Shown: positions 1 through 9,360 of the stretch, in pieces
Position numbering within the stretch: the first letter of the stretch is position 1
Layout of the letters: each line of letters opens with the position of its first letter
Assembly (NCBI RefSeq): GCF_000163895.2
Contig: NC_016630.1
Location: forward strand, 1,116,001-1,180,000
Direction of reading: 5' to 3'
Length of the DNA: 64,000 nt
Source: Filifactor alocis ATCC 35896
GTDB lineage: Bacteria > Bacillota > Clostridia > Peptostreptococcales > Filifactoraceae
Notes under the pieces: generated by a model
What the model was told of the DNA's origin: nothing
What the model saw: the letters and a program-made list of their open reading frames with translations, nothing else
The model's database searches: none
Translations under genes and position numbers: made by a program

Positions 1-33
1 TACCATACATATGAGTAGATTCTTTCTTTTCAT
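1..33 (-). CDS. 5' end of a minus-strand gene cut by the window edge
   Basis: Only eleven codons are visible, reading M-K-R-K-N-L-L-I-C-M-V from the ATG at 33-31. The start is supported by a strong ribosome binding site (GAGGAGGTGAT on the minus strand) just upstream. The basic start followed by hydrophobic residues looks like the beginning of a signal peptide or membrane anchor, but this is inference from very few residues. The product cannot be named. It is divergent from the cysteine hydrolase gene to its right. Confidence 0.55.
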   Translation of the reverse strand, partial: MKRKNLLICMV

Positions 34-142
34 CAAATCACCTCCTCTTTATGAAACATCATTCATTAATAATAAACACTCCCTATTGTTAATCATAATC
101 TGTAATTATATTTTTTCAATCCTTATAAATATATTTTTTTTA

Positions 143-169
143 TGATATAATATTTTCCTGTGATATAAT
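143..169 (+). promoter_or_regulatory. Tandem extended -10 boxes
   Basis: Two copies of TGATATAAT lie at 143-151 and 161-169, each an extended -10 element (TG-n-TATAAT). They sit about 140-160 bases upstream of the TTG start at 305. No good -35 hexamer is visible, which is tolerated for extended -10 promoters. The rest of 34-304 is AT-rich and shows no other gene. Confidence 0.4.
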
Positions 170-304
170 GTTTTTTATGAATCAGTTACATTTTCTGTCT
201 TCACTGACCGGAATTTAACAACAACAAGTTTGATATTAAGAAAAAAACAATTTGCTCAAATACAATGTAAAATATACCATTTCAGTTTTGAGGAGGAATC
301 TTTT

Positions 305-838
305 TTGAAAAATACCGTACTTATGGTGATTGATATTCAAAATGCAGGAATCAACAATCGCCCAGCAAATAAAGAACAATTTATTGAAAATGTCGTGCAG
401 TTAATTGACTGCGCAAGATCAAATGATTTGGAAGTGATTCATGTCAGACAAAATAATCCTCCGGGCGGAATACTGGAGACGGGAATCCCCGGATGGGAAA
501 TTTACCACGAGGTCGCTCCGGTAAACGATGAAATTATCATTGATAAATTCAAGTGTAGTGCATTTCTAAACACAAATCTATCAGAAGAACTACAAAAAAG
601 AGGAACAGAAAATATTATTATGGCAGGTATGAGAACGGAATTGTGCGTAGACACCACTTGCAGAGTTGCATTTGAATACGGATACAATGTAATTATTCCA
701 AAAGGTTGCACTTCTACCTTCGATACCCCTCTCTCCAAAGGAGAAGATATGGCAAAATACTTCGAGGATTCTGTTTGGAACAGCCGATTTGCAGAAGTTG
801 CACCACTGGAAAATATCCTCAATCGAATCAGAGCATAG
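305..838 (+). CDS. Cysteine hydrolase of the isochorismatase family
   Basis: The 177-residue product has the isochorismatase-like hydrolase fold. The expected triad is visible: Asp in VMVIDIQNAG near the N-terminus, Lys in IIDKFKCSAF and the nucleophilic Cys in RTELCVDTTCR. Relatives hydrolyse amides or imides such as nicotinamide, but substrate cannot be deduced here. I place the start at TTG 305 because AGGAGGA lies at 291-297 directly before it; the reading frame is open further upstream to 230, but that part has no binding site and no similarity to the family. It is followed after about 85 bases by the aminopeptidase gene on the same strand. Confidence 0.85.
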   Translation: MKNTVLMVIDIQNAGINNRPANKEQFIENVVQLIDCARSNDLEVIHVRQNNPPGGILETGIPGWEIYHEVAPVNDEIIIDKFKCSAFLNTNLSEELQKRGTENIIMAGMRTELCVDTTCRVAFEYGYNVIIPKGCTSTFDTPLSKGEDMAKYFEDSVWNSRFAEVAPLENILNRIRA

Positions 839-922
839 TCATTGGATTGCTTGAACAATAACAAATTCATTCAGATTATCTGATGTCATTCTATAAACAT
901 ATAATATAAGGAGGTTACTATC

Positions 923-2383
923 ATGAATGTAACAACATCATCAAATTTGGACATCACAAAATACAACGGGATTATCATTCCTTGTTTCGAAGGGCAACAA
1001 CCGTCTTTGGAAACATTGCCACAACAAACAGCAACTTATTTGAAAGCAAACAAATTTGAAGGAAAGTATGAAAGCAATGCTTTATTTTCAATTCCACTTG
1101 AAGAAACCCTTGTACAATACTTATTTGTAGGACTGGGAAAAAAAGAAGAACTTACTGTTGAAAAAGCAATGTGTGCCATCGGAAGTGCAGTCAAAACCTT
1201 ATCTAAAAAAGAACTTGCTTCTGTTGCAGTCTCATTCACAGAAATAGAAGAATCCATATTGACAGAACATTTCGTGCTTTCTGTTGTAAAAGCTTGCTCT
1301 CTTGCTTGCTATGCGTTTGACAAATTTATGGAAAAAGAAAAAGAGAAACAAAAAATAGAAACTCTGACTTACATTCTTTCACAAACTCATATACAAGCAG
1401 TTAAAAAAGGTGTTTCTATTGCGGAAGACATCACTCTTGCAAGACTTCTTGTAGATGAGCCCGCAAACTTAATGAAACCGAAAAATGTTGTAGAAGTTGC
1501 AACCAGAGTTTGTCAAAAAGCCGGAATCGAAATGAAAGTATTCGAAAAAGAAGAAATCGAAAAAATGAACATGAACGCTTTTTTAAGCGTAGCAAAAGGT
1601 TCTGATGAGGAACCGCGATTGATTGTAATGAAATACAATGGGAATCCGGAATCTGATGAAATTGTAGCTCTTGTCGGAAAAGGTCTGACCTATGACAGTG
1701 GTGGATACTCTATCAAACCGACCAACTCTATGATTACCATGAAGAGTGATATGGGAGGTTCCGCTGCAGTAATCGGTGCCATGTCCGCAATTGCAAAAGA
1801 AGCTCCGAAAATCAATGTTGTCGGTATCATTGCAACTTGTGAAAATATGATTTCCGGTCGAGCATATCTTCCGGGAGATGTTTTGACTTCTATGAGCGGA
1901 AAAACAATCGAAATTGTAAATACAGATGCAGAAGGAAGACTGACTCTTGCCGATGCAATCACTTATGCAATTCAAAAGGAACACGCAACAAAAATCGTTG
2001 ATATTTGCACGCTAACAGGTGCAGTTGTCGTTGCACTCGGTGAAGATTATGCCGGAGTTATCACAAGAGAGGATTCTCTTTGGGAAGATATCCAAGCTTC
2101 TGCAAAAAGAGCAACAGAATCTATCTGGAGAATGCCGATAGACAAGAACTTTGAAAAGAAAAACAAATCCACCATCGCCGATATCAAAAACTCAGGCGGA
2201 AGATGGGGAGGTTGCTCCAGTGCAGGAGCCTTTGTAGGAGCCTTCACTGAAGGAAAACCTTGGATTCATATCGATATCGCAGGAAGTGCTTATCTTGAAT
2301 CTGAAAAACCTTACTTTACAGCAGGAGCAACAGGCTCCGGAGTACACTTATTGACCGAGCTTGTAAAACACTGGGCAAAATAA
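923..2383 (+). CDS. pepA: Leucyl aminopeptidase, M17 family
   Basis: The 486-residue protein removes N-terminal amino acids from peptides in the cytoplasm using two metal ions. The C-terminal catalytic domain carries the family motifs GKGLTYDSGGYSIKP (Lys and Asp ligands, about residues 252-266) and NTDAEGRLTLAD (about 333-344, containing metal ligands and the catalytic Arg). The N-terminal 160 residues form the less conserved M17 N-domain. Length matches the family. AGGAGGTTAC precedes the ATG. Its position beside a cysteine hydrolase and amino-acid genes fits a role in using peptides as a nutrient source. A terminator follows at 2424. Confidence 0.95.
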   Translation: MNVTTSSNLDITKYNGIIIPCFEGQQPSLETLPQQTATYLKANKFEGKYESNALFSIPLEETLVQYLFVGLGKKEELTVEKAMCAIGSAVKTLSKKELASVAVSFTEIEESILTEHFVLSVVKACSLACYAFDKFMEKEKEKQKIETLTYILSQTHIQAVKKGVSIAEDITLARLLVDEPANLMKPKNVVEVATRVCQKAGIEMKVFEKEEIEKMNMNAFLSVAKGSDEEPRLIVMKYNGNPESDEIVALVGKGLTYDSGGYSIKPTNSMITMKSDMGGSAAVIGAMSAIAKEAPKINVVGIIATCENMISGRAYLPGDVLTSMSGKTIEIVNTDAEGRLTLADAITYAIQKEHATKIVDICTLTGAVVVALGEDYAGVITREDSLWEDIQASAKRATESIWRMPIDKNFEKKNKSTIADIKNSGGRWGGCSSAGAFVGAFTEGKPWIHIDIAGSAYLESEKPYFTAGATGSGVHLLTELVKHWAK

Positions 2384-2423
2384 TTTTTGAACTAAAACTT
2401 TGAAATTCAAAAAACAACTTTTT

Positions 2424-2462
2424 ACCGGAGGTAGTATCCTATCACTGTCTCTGGTTTTTATT
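2424..2462 (+). terminator. Intrinsic terminator after pepA
   Basis: ACCGGAG at 2424-2430 pairs with CTCTGGT at 2449-2455 with one wobble position, followed by a T-rich run. It ends the pepA transcript before the GntR gene promoter. Confidence 0.6.
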
Positions 2463-2478
2463 TTTTAAGAAAACAAAG

Positions 2479-2505
2479 TTGCTTTTACAAAATCTATGAT
2501 ATAAT
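2479..2505 (+). promoter_or_regulatory. Promoter of the GntR regulator gene
   Basis: TGATATAAT at 2497-2505 is an extended -10 box. TTGCTT at 2479-2484 may serve as a -35, although the 15-base spacer is short. The start codon is about 24 bases downstream, so the leader is very short. Confidence 0.5.
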
Positions 2506-2528
2506 AGCTACATTAAGGGGTGATGTCT

Positions 2529-3179
2529 TTGATTTATCAATCTTTAAAAGACCATGTATATGAATACATTTCCAATGAAATCAAAAATAAAAAATTAAAT
2601 CCAAATGAAAAAATAAACGAACAAGCCATCTGTAATGAACTGAATGTCTCTCGAACACCGGTAAGAGAAGCATTGATTCAACTCAGTGCTGATGGACTAC
2701 TTGATATAACACCCAGACGAGGTTTCCGTGTAAAAGCCTTAAGTTTGAAAGATGCACAGGATTTATATGCTGTCATTGCGACTTTAGAGATAATGGCAGC
2801 CTCTATCGCTATGGACAAATTGACCAACGAAGATTTGGATAAAATGGAGGAATTGTTGCAAGATATGGACTATGCAATTAATCATTATAGATTCCGCGAT
2901 TACTACAAACTGCAAATTGATTTTCATAATATCTACATTTTCAAAACAGAAAACGATCCCTTAATCGATACTATCTTCCGTCTAAAAAAGAGATTTATCC
3001 GTCAGAGCTATACAGACGAAAAAAGTGACTCTGTACGAGATATTTTATTGAATACAAACCAAGAACACAGACTGATTTTAGAATTTTTTCAGAAAAAAAA
3101 TATCTCCAAATTAAAAAAATGCCTAAAACATCACTGGAACTTAAATTATGCGGAACTTGACTCTTTAGATGAATTATAA
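2529..3179 (+). CDS. GntR-family transcriptional regulator, FadR/FCD type
   Basis: About 216 residues. The N-terminal 75 residues form a winged helix-turn-helix with the typical sequence SRTPVREALIQLSADGL followed by the wing TPRRGFRVK. The C-terminal part is helical and matches the FCD ligand-binding domain in length and pattern. It should act as a ligand-responsive DNA-binding repressor or activator, but the ligand is unknown. I prefer the TTG at 2529 since AAGGGGTGAT (2515-2524) is an excellent Shine-Dalgarno sequence for it; GTG at 2520 or ATG at 2523 overlap that site. Plausible targets are the nearby peptide and arginine genes; this is inferred from proximity only. Confidence 0.88.
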   Translation: MIYQSLKDHVYEYISNEIKNKKLNPNEKINEQAICNELNVSRTPVREALIQLSADGLLDITPRRGFRVKALSLKDAQDLYAVIATLEIMAASIAMDKLTNEDLDKMEELLQDMDYAINHYRFRDYYKLQIDFHNIYIFKTENDPLIDTIFRLKKRFIRQSYTDEKSDSVRDILLNTNQEHRLILEFFQKKNISKLKKCLKHHWNLNYAELDSLDEL

Positions 3180-3360
3180 AAACTTCACAGATATAAATCA
3201 AATACCATTTTTTATTGCAGACACTATTTCGAAATATGATATTATTCCATTAAGATCAAAAAAGGAATGCCTAAACAACAAAAACACGAAAATGACATTC
3301 TTAAAATAAGAAAAAGCTAAAGGCAATATTACAACAACAAATACCACACCAAAAATATAA

Positions 3361-3410
3361 CCCTCACTGTATCTAAAAAATTATAACAATACAGCAAGGG
3401 CTTTATTTTT
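3361..3410 (+). terminator. Terminator after the GntR gene
   Basis: CCCTCACTGTAT at 3361-3372 pairs with ATACAGCAAGGG at 3389-3400, with a small 2x2 internal loop, followed by CTTTATTTTT. The remainder of 3180-3497 is AT-rich with no gene seen. Confidence 0.75.
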
Positions 3411-3497
3411 ATCAATACTCTCTTTATTATTTATTTCTGTAATTCTAATCCATTGTTTTTTATCCTACTTTTAATCTGTTAAAATGTGGATAACAAT

Positions 3498-5138
3498 TTA
3501 CTCCAACATAAATTTTATAGTATGGTCTAATATTTCAGGTGTCCGCTCAAATAAATCTTCTTTGTATACCCTCTCGGTAAGTTTATGAAAATCTTTTCCC
3601 CATGGTCCAATATTCACACATGGCATGGAAATATTTTGAAGTTCTTTTAGTGGAAGATTATAAATTTTCCCCCAAAACGGCATCGCTTTCTCTAGACTAT
3701 CTTCTACTTTCTCTCTATCATAAATACAAGAATAACTCAAATCTGAAATTCCGGTATAAAAAAATTCTTCTATATAAGTTTGATGATACTTTTCTCTTGT
3801 AAAATCAAGCAACTTATCATATAAATGTAGTACTTTATCGTCCAAATTCTCATAAAACAAATTAGCTACATTCGGATAATATGGTGGAACAAGCCCAATT
3901 ACAACTCGTGGAGACAAATCATCAATATAATTATACACAAATTCAACTAATTTAAAATTTGCTGTTATTAAAGACTCCTTACCATCATGGATTTCTTTAT
4001 AAAGTTGCTCTAAAAAATTATGATAGTCTTGGATAAACTGATTACCATAATTTTTTTCGGCCTCTTGGCAGAGTTCTCCAAAATAAACAACTTTTACTTT
4101 CCATGGCAAATACGTTTTCTGTTGATTTGTTTCTTTCAAAAAATTTTCATATTGCAAATTCATCTCTTCTATAATTTTTTCAAAGGCATTAGCGCATACT
4201 TTGTAAAGTCTTTCCAAAATAACTCCCGGCATTTGATTTAGTGTGAGCACACTCAAACAACCGTTCATAAAAAGTGGCATAGATACATCATAACTTTGTT
4301 TATTTTCTCGAAGATACAACCACGTAGGAGGTGGGGCAGCTTCCCCTTTCACACTATCGCTAAATTCCATATTAATTTCTGTCTTTCTAACAATCTCAGC
4401 CATAAGATTTGTTGGATTAAACCCTTCAAATACTTTTCCGACATGAGCAAGATGACCTCGAATAGACACATATGGCATCAGTTTTCCAATTGAACCGAAA
4501 GAAAAAACACCTTCTTCTTTCTTCTTTCTTTGATGTGGTTCTGAATTTATCATCAATCTATATTCAAAACCATACTTTTCTTTCAATTCGTTGAGTAATA
4601 TTACAGCTGCTCTCATTCCTGCAGACAAGTTTTCTTCGTCCGGCAAACCAAGAACGATTACATTTCCTTTTAATGTATCTAAATTTGCATATTCCGACAG
4701 AAGTGCCATCTGAATAGAGCCTCCACCCTTCATGTCACAAACACCTCGTCCGAAAAGATAATTGCCACTCTCCAAATCTTCACGTGTCTCTTCTGACAAA
4801 CTATCCTTTATTTCGAATAGTTTTTTATTTAATTCGTCCGGAGAAAAAGCATATGGTTTCAGCGTTTTAAAATCCTCTACGCCTACTACATCATTGTGAT
4901 GGATTAGTACAACACAAGCTTCCCCTTCTCCTCTTACCATAGCCCAAGAAACCGCACGATGATGAGGATCTCCTTCTATCGGAAACGTTCCATAATACTC
5001 CTTATTTTTTTTGAAATATTCCTGTTTCGCAAAAAATTCCACAAAAAATGTTTCTGCTGTTTTTTCTACATCTGTATCACTAATACTCTTTTGCTGAACA
5101 TAACCATACAAAATTTTTTTTATTATATCTTTTCTCAT
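3498..5138 (-). CDS. M20-family metallohydrolase, RocB-like
   Basis: The 546-residue protein belongs to the M20 zinc peptidase superfamily and resembles RocB of the Bacillus arginine-utilisation locus in length and organisation. Visible metal-site motifs are VLIHHNDVVGVEDF near residue 80, GRGVCDMKGGG near 130 and LGLPDEENLSAGMRAA near 165. RocB is linked to arginine catabolism genetically, but its exact reaction has not been established. The start ATG has an AGGAG site. It lies upstream, in transcription order, of nothing on its strand but shares orientation with the symporter and two amidinohydrolase-fold genes to the right, which supports a role in arginine or related amino-acid use. Confidence 0.82.
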   Translation of the reverse strand: MRKDIIKKILYGYVQQKSISDTDVEKTAETFFVEFFAKQEYFKKNKEYYGTFPIEGDPHHRAVSWAMVRGEGEACVVLIHHNDVVGVEDFKTLKPYAFSPDELNKKLFEIKDSLSEETREDLESGNYLFGRGVCDMKGGGSIQMALLSEYANLDTLKGNVIVLGLPDEENLSAGMRAAVILLNELKEKYGFEYRLMINSEPHQRKKKEEGVFSFGSIGKLMPYVSIRGHLAHVGKVFEGFNPTNLMAEIVRKTEINMEFSDSVKGEAAPPPTWLYLRENKQSYDVSMPLFMNGCLSVLTLNQMPGVILERLYKVCANAFEKIIEEMNLQYENFLKETNQQKTYLPWKVKVVYFGELCQEAEKNYGNQFIQDYHNFLEQLYKEIHDGKESLITANFKLVEFVYNYIDDLSPRVVIGLVPPYYPNVANLFYENLDDKVLHLYDKLLDFTREKYHQTYIEEFFYTGISDLSYSCIYDREKVEDSLEKAMPFWGKIYNLPLKELQNISMPCVNIGPWGKDFHKLTERVYKEDLFERTPEILDHTIKFMLE

Positions 5139-5314
5139 CTTGAAACCAACTCCTATACTACATCTATAGTCATTTACAAATTACTTTTTTAATTTAATAA
5201 TCCGAATTTTAACTCTCCAAAACTATCAACAGATATTTTATTTATTTTCTGTTGAGTTTTAGCGTTGTATGAAAATTTCATTACATTATCACTGAATACT
5301 TTTTATTACATAAT

Positions 5315-6787
5315 CTAATCCACTTGATTTTCTTCATTGCTTCCTTCATAAAATACTTCGAATTCCGGATTTACATTTCCTTTATTCATATATCTGGCGG
5401 TATAATCGTTTTTTAAATCTATAAATTTTGGCATTAATATCAATAACGCTAATATATTTGCAAAAATCGGAAACGCAGTCGATGCGTCTGAAAACAACCA
5501 AACCGTCGTTCCGGGCAAGCCGTTCTTCGAAGCAATAAAAACTAACGCAATGCTTGGAATAGGATAGAACCACTTGTAAAATGTGAGCAACTGTTGTTTT
5601 ATATTGCTATTTCCCAAAATGTATCTGAGCACAACTTCCACTTGTGTATAAACTCCACCGGAAGTTGTGAGTCCAAAGAAAAATATTCCTACTGCCAAAA
5701 TAATTCTTCCCCAAAATCCCATTCCTGTTTCAAATGCACTTAAAGTAAGTGTCGCACCGTCCAAACCGCTTTGCCACTGCCCTGTAACAATAATTACCAA
5801 AGCTGTCAAACTACATATAATAATGGTATCAAAAAACACTTCAAAAATTCCTAGCAATCCTTGTTTTAAAGGATGATTTACCTTTGCCGAAGCATGAATC
5901 ATCGGTGCAGAACCCCATCCCGCTTCATTACTGAACACAGAACGACTCATCCCTGATTTTAATGCCAAGCTCACACTTGCTCCTGCAAATCCACCTGTAG
6001 CTGCAAGTGGAGTAAACGCAGATTTAACAATTAATACAATGGATGGTACAATATTTCCGATATTTAATGCAAGTACTACAAAAGTCCCTACAATGTAAAA
6101 AATACACATAAACGGAACGATTATTGTTGCAATTTTTCCAAGTTGTTTCATTCCACCACTAATCATAATATACAATGCTACAGTATATACAATCGCTACT
6201 AAGTTCATATCTATACTAAACGTTCCTGCAACTGCTTCGGATACCGTATAGGTTTGAATGTTCAAAAATATTCCTAACACAAATCCGAATGCAAAAATGA
6301 AACTCAAACATTTAGCAAGTACTTTTTTGTTTTTTTCAATTCCAATTCCTTTATGAATATAATAGTTTGGCCCACCATAAGAATCTCCCGACTGATCTTT
6401 ACTTCTATAATAAACTGCCAACGTAATCTCAACAGTCTTAATAATTAAACCGAATATTCCAGCCACCCACATCCAAAAAACAGCTCCTGGTCCCCCCATA
6501 GCAATAGCAGTCGCTACACCACCTATATTACCGACACCTATGGTTGTGCCGAGTGCCATGCTCATTGCCTCAAAGGATGAAATTATTCCCGCTTTTCCAT
6601 CTGAATCTGTTTCTTTTTCTCCAAAAATACTTTTTCGAGTTTGCGTAAATGCTTGCTTAAAAAATCTAAATTGAAAAAATCCGGTTTTTATTGTAAAAAA
6701 TGCTCCAGCTCCCAAAACCAAAAATACCAATGGTAATCCCCACAAATAATCATAGACTACTACAGTAACTAAATCTGCAAGATTCAT
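5315..6787 (-). CDS. Alanine/glycine:cation symporter, AGCS family
   Basis: A 490-residue integral membrane transporter with about ten to eleven hydrophobic segments. The AGCS signature SNEAGWGSAPMIHASAKVNHP is visible around residue 290, and GTTIGVGNIGGVATAIAMGG is in the N-terminal third. Members import alanine, glycine or related small amino acids with Na+ or H+. GAGGAGG precedes the ATG. It lies between the RocB-like gene and the dimethylargininase-like gene, all on the minus strand, so it may supply or export an amino acid from that pathway. Substrate beyond family level cannot be read. Confidence 0.92.
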   Translation of the reverse strand: MNLADLVTVVVYDYLWGLPLVFLVLGAGAFFTIKTGFFQFRFFKQAFTQTRKSIFGEKETDSDGKAGIISSFEAMSMALGTTIGVGNIGGVATAIAMGGPGAVFWMWVAGIFGLIIKTVEITLAVYYRSKDQSGDSYGGPNYYIHKGIGIEKNKKVLAKCLSFIFAFGFVLGIFLNIQTYTVSEAVAGTFSIDMNLVAIVYTVALYIMISGGMKQLGKIATIIVPFMCIFYIVGTFVVLALNIGNIVPSIVLIVKSAFTPLAATGGFAGASVSLALKSGMSRSVFSNEAGWGSAPMIHASAKVNHPLKQGLLGIFEVFFDTIIICSLTALVIIVTGQWQSGLDGATLTLSAFETGMGFWGRIILAVGIFFFGLTTSGGVYTQVEVVLRYILGNSNIKQQLLTFYKWFYPIPSIALVFIASKNGLPGTTVWLFSDASTAFPIFANILALLILMPKFIDLKNDYTARYMNKGNVNPEFEVFYEGSNEENQVD

Positions 6788-6836
6788 AAGACAACAACCT
6801 CCTCTATGTACGTTTTTCCATTCATTTCCAAAAATA

Positions 6837-6960
6837 AGGGATTGCTCAAAAACTTATCTTCAAATTCTATCCATTGTTTAAAAATACTGTGATACTTTTA
6901 CATATTTTTTTATACAACTTGACATAATTTTCTTTTTTCAAAGCTTTTGAAGCAATCCCT
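6837..6960 (-). repeat. Long-range inverted repeat in the symporter leader
   Basis: AGGGATTGCTCAAAA at 6837-6851 is matched by its near-perfect inverted copy at 6945-6960 (TTTTGAAGCAATCCCT). The arms enclose about 93 AT-rich bases. On the minus strand the whole structure lies between the stop of the dimethylargininase-like gene (7008) and the start of the symporter gene (6787), so it could form an mRNA leader or intergenic hairpin. Confidence 0.5.
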
Positions 6961-7007
6961 CAATACAAGTTTGCAAATTTCTTTTTCAATATATCCATCT
7001 CGATTTA

Positions 7008-7790
7008 TTATTTTAGAGAAGTAAATCTAAGCGACAAGCAACTTAATCCACCATCAATTTTTCGATATTCTGAAGTATCTACTGTAAGCACTTCGTATCC
7101 CATTTCTTCTACTAAAGCTTTTACCTTAGGATAACCTTCCGGAACAATTACCTTGTCATTTACCCAAATACAATTTGCTGCATAAGCTTCATCGGACGGA
7201 ATTTCATATTTGTTATATTTATCAAATTCAGGATTTGTCAAAAATTCCCCTGACACTAACATATTGTTGTTTTCCAAATAATTGACGCCCGTCTTCAAAT
7301 GCAACATTTCTTTCAATTCAACAATAGATCCCGTATGTCCATGCTTTTCCAACAACGCAATAAATTGACGACATCCTTCTTCATTTGTTCGTGCAGATTT
7401 TCCGATATAAAAATGATTGCCAACCATCATCACATCTCCACCCTCCATGGTTCCAGGTGCTTGAATATATTCAATCTTATCTTCCGGATAAAATTTTTTA
7501 ATCGTATCAACCATATATTCGGACTCTCTTCTCCTTGTTTCTGCTCCAGGTCGTGAAATAATTGCAACATTCTTAGTCAATACAGCGGTATCTTCCACAA
7601 AACAACTGTCCGGAAACTCTTCCATCTCCTCCAATACAGTAACTTCGCAACCACATTTTCTCAGTGCAGAAATGTAAGCATCGTGTTGTTTCATGGCCAA
7701 TTCATAATTTGGTTTTCCAAGCTCAGGAGCACTGGTAATTCCATCACAAATACTTTTTCCCGGTCTTCTCACAATAATATTTTTAAACAT
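7008..7790 (-). CDS. Dimethylargininase-like amidinohydrolase (DDAH family)
   Basis: The 260-residue protein has the guanidino-modifying enzyme fold. Motifs include FPDSCFVEDTAVL near residue 60, APGTMEGGDVMMVG near 110, LHLKTGV with the catalytic His near 163 and the C-terminal DGGLSCLSLRF containing the nucleophilic Cys. Relatives hydrolyse dimethylarginine to citrulline and dimethylamine, and some act on other guanidino substrates. It is too short and differs in layout from classical arginine deiminase of about 410 residues. AAGGAGGAAG precedes the ATG. A second member of the superfamily lies directly upstream, and a RocB-like hydrolase and a symporter downstream. Confidence 0.88.
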   Translation of the reverse strand: MFKNIIVRRPGKSICDGITSAPELGKPNYELAMKQHDAYISALRKCGCEVTVLEEMEEFPDSCFVEDTAVLTKNVAIISRPGAETRRRESEYMVDTIKKFYPEDKIEYIQAPGTMEGGDVMMVGNHFYIGKSARTNEEGCRQFIALLEKHGHTGSIVELKEMLHLKTGVNYLENNNMLVSGEFLTNPEFDKYNKYEIPSDEAYAANCIWVNDKVIVPEGYPKVKALVEEMGYEVLTVDTSEYRKIDGGLSCLSLRFTSLK

Positions 7791-7972
7791 CAGCTTCCTC
7801 CTTAAAAAATATTCTTAAACAATCAAAAGCAACTGCCATCAAAAACAAATGATATAGTTCAACTCATCGTTAAGATACTTTGTGAAACAACCACCTTATT
7901 AACGAATTAAATATGAATAAACATATAACTACCAATAACCTTATTAACTTTGCTTTATCTACAAAACCTTTA

Positions 7973-8848
7973 TTACTCTCTATGCAACGGACAAGTCAAA
8001 CAAGTTGGTCCTCCCGTTCCTCTATATGAAAGTTCTTTTCCCGGATATACAAATACCTTACAGCCTTCTTCTTCCATTAATTTTTTGATTCTCGGCACCC
8101 CTTCAATCACAATACACACTCTTGGTGCAAGTGCCAATACATTAGAGCCTAAATAACCATATTCTTCATCATCTACTTCTAATAATTTCATGCCTCTCTC
8201 TTTCAAAAAATTTCTGAATCTAATTGGCATATACTTGGAATATACTACTGCCAAATCATTATCTATCATACTAATGATACTCATAAGATGAAGACACTCC
8301 GTTTCTCCGTCAGCATGTGGCATATCCACTATAATGTATTCTTCTACGAAATCCTTCGTAAGTTCCTTAAATTGTTCGATTCCTTCTGTATTTGTTCGAT
8401 ATCCTCTTCCAATTGCTACTGTTTTTTCATCTATCCAAACAACATCACCACCTTCCATTTTTCCAGGCGCCTTAATATGACCTAATGTAGGAATTCCTAT
8501 AGACTTTAAGTATTCTTCGGTAGCAATCCCTTCTTTCCCTCTCAACACTTTACCCATCGGAAAATAAATTGCGCCTTTCTTTGTAACTTTCAAAGAATCG
8601 TGTGCATAAATTGAATCCAACCCTACTGAATCATTCATAGGTAAATAATGAACAGTTTCTACATGTTCCTTGATAATTTTTTCAAAAATTTCATACTCAT
8701 TTAAAACAGTTTCATAATTAGGACAACCTATGTAATTAAATTCTTCATAGGTATTCTCTAAATTTTGTTGACTTATAAAAGCATCCTTAGGATGTTTTAT
8801 AAGAATAGCTTGAATTTTTCCTACCATTGATTGACAACAATAATCCAT
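7973..8848 (-). CDS. Amidinotransferase/dimethylargininase superfamily protein
   Basis: A 291-residue protein of the same guanidino-modifying superfamily as its downstream neighbour but clearly diverged from it. Visible motifs are APGKMEGGDVVWID near residue 120, a His in MPHADGETECLHLMS near 180, and a C-terminal GGPTCLTCPLHR with the candidate nucleophilic Cys. I start it at ATG 8848, which has AGGAGGAA seven bases upstream; an upstream in-frame start at 8866 would place the binding site inside the gene. The substrate is likely an arginine-like guanidino compound but is not certain. The 180-base gap to the next gene contains no visible gene. Confidence 0.8.
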   Translation of the reverse strand: MDYCCQSMVGKIQAILIKHPKDAFISQQNLENTYEEFNYIGCPNYETVLNEYEIFEKIIKEHVETVHYLPMNDSVGLDSIYAHDSLKVTKKGAIYFPMGKVLRGKEGIATEEYLKSIGIPTLGHIKAPGKMEGGDVVWIDEKTVAIGRGYRTNTEGIEQFKELTKDFVEEYIIVDMPHADGETECLHLMSIISMIDNDLAVVYSKYMPIRFRNFLKERGMKLLEVDDEEYGYLGSNVLALAPRVCIVIEGVPRIKKLMEEEGCKVFVYPGKELSYRGTGGPTCLTCPLHRE

Positions 8849-9360
8849 TGTTTTTCCTCCTATCATTTTTTATTCATATCAATATTTATTTCAAAAAACT
8901 TTCTCATTTTTACACTATCAAGATGTTTTGTAACAAGAGCATTTTTATACACAAACTTACTAACTCCATTAAAATAGTGCAGTATACACAACTATTAAAA
9001 ATAGAACTTTTTATTGTTTTTTCAAGAAAAACTACGCTCATCACATTCAACTTGCTGTCATTTTTGTATTTTGTATACAATATACTTTATTTTATATATA
9101 AAATAACACTATTTCTTCTACTTGTCAATAATTTCTATATAAATTATTCTTTGAGAAAATTCCTATCCCATGCTTAAATAAAAATAAATCCTCTTTCTGT
9201 AAATCAAATCTATACCTTTTATACAGTATTTTTTATAATTTATATAAAAAACCTAAACTAAATTGGGATACTATATAACATTATTTGACTAAAATTATCA
9301 ATATATGTTATAATTATTGCCGGTTAATTATAATAAATATTTTATTTAGGAGGACTTCTT
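8849..9360 (+). promoter_or_regulatory. Intergenic region with promoter for the small membrane protein
   Basis: No convincing gene is seen in these 512 very AT-rich bases. A good promoter is present at 9285-9314: TTGACT at 9285-9290, an 18-base spacer ending in TG-n, and TATAAT at 9309-9314. AGGAGGAC lies just before the ATG at 9361. Confidence 0.7.

Noticed and set aside
7008..8848. Calling the two guanidino-family proteins arginine deiminase (arcA)
   Set aside because: Both are about 260-290 residues, far below the roughly 410 of arginine deiminase, and the motifs fit the dimethylargininase branch better.
8827..9177. 116-codon plus-strand frame in the region before the small membrane protein gene
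   Set aside because: It overlaps the 5' end of the guanidino-family gene, is extremely rich in Phe, Ile, Leu and Tyr from AT-rich sequence, and has no start signal.
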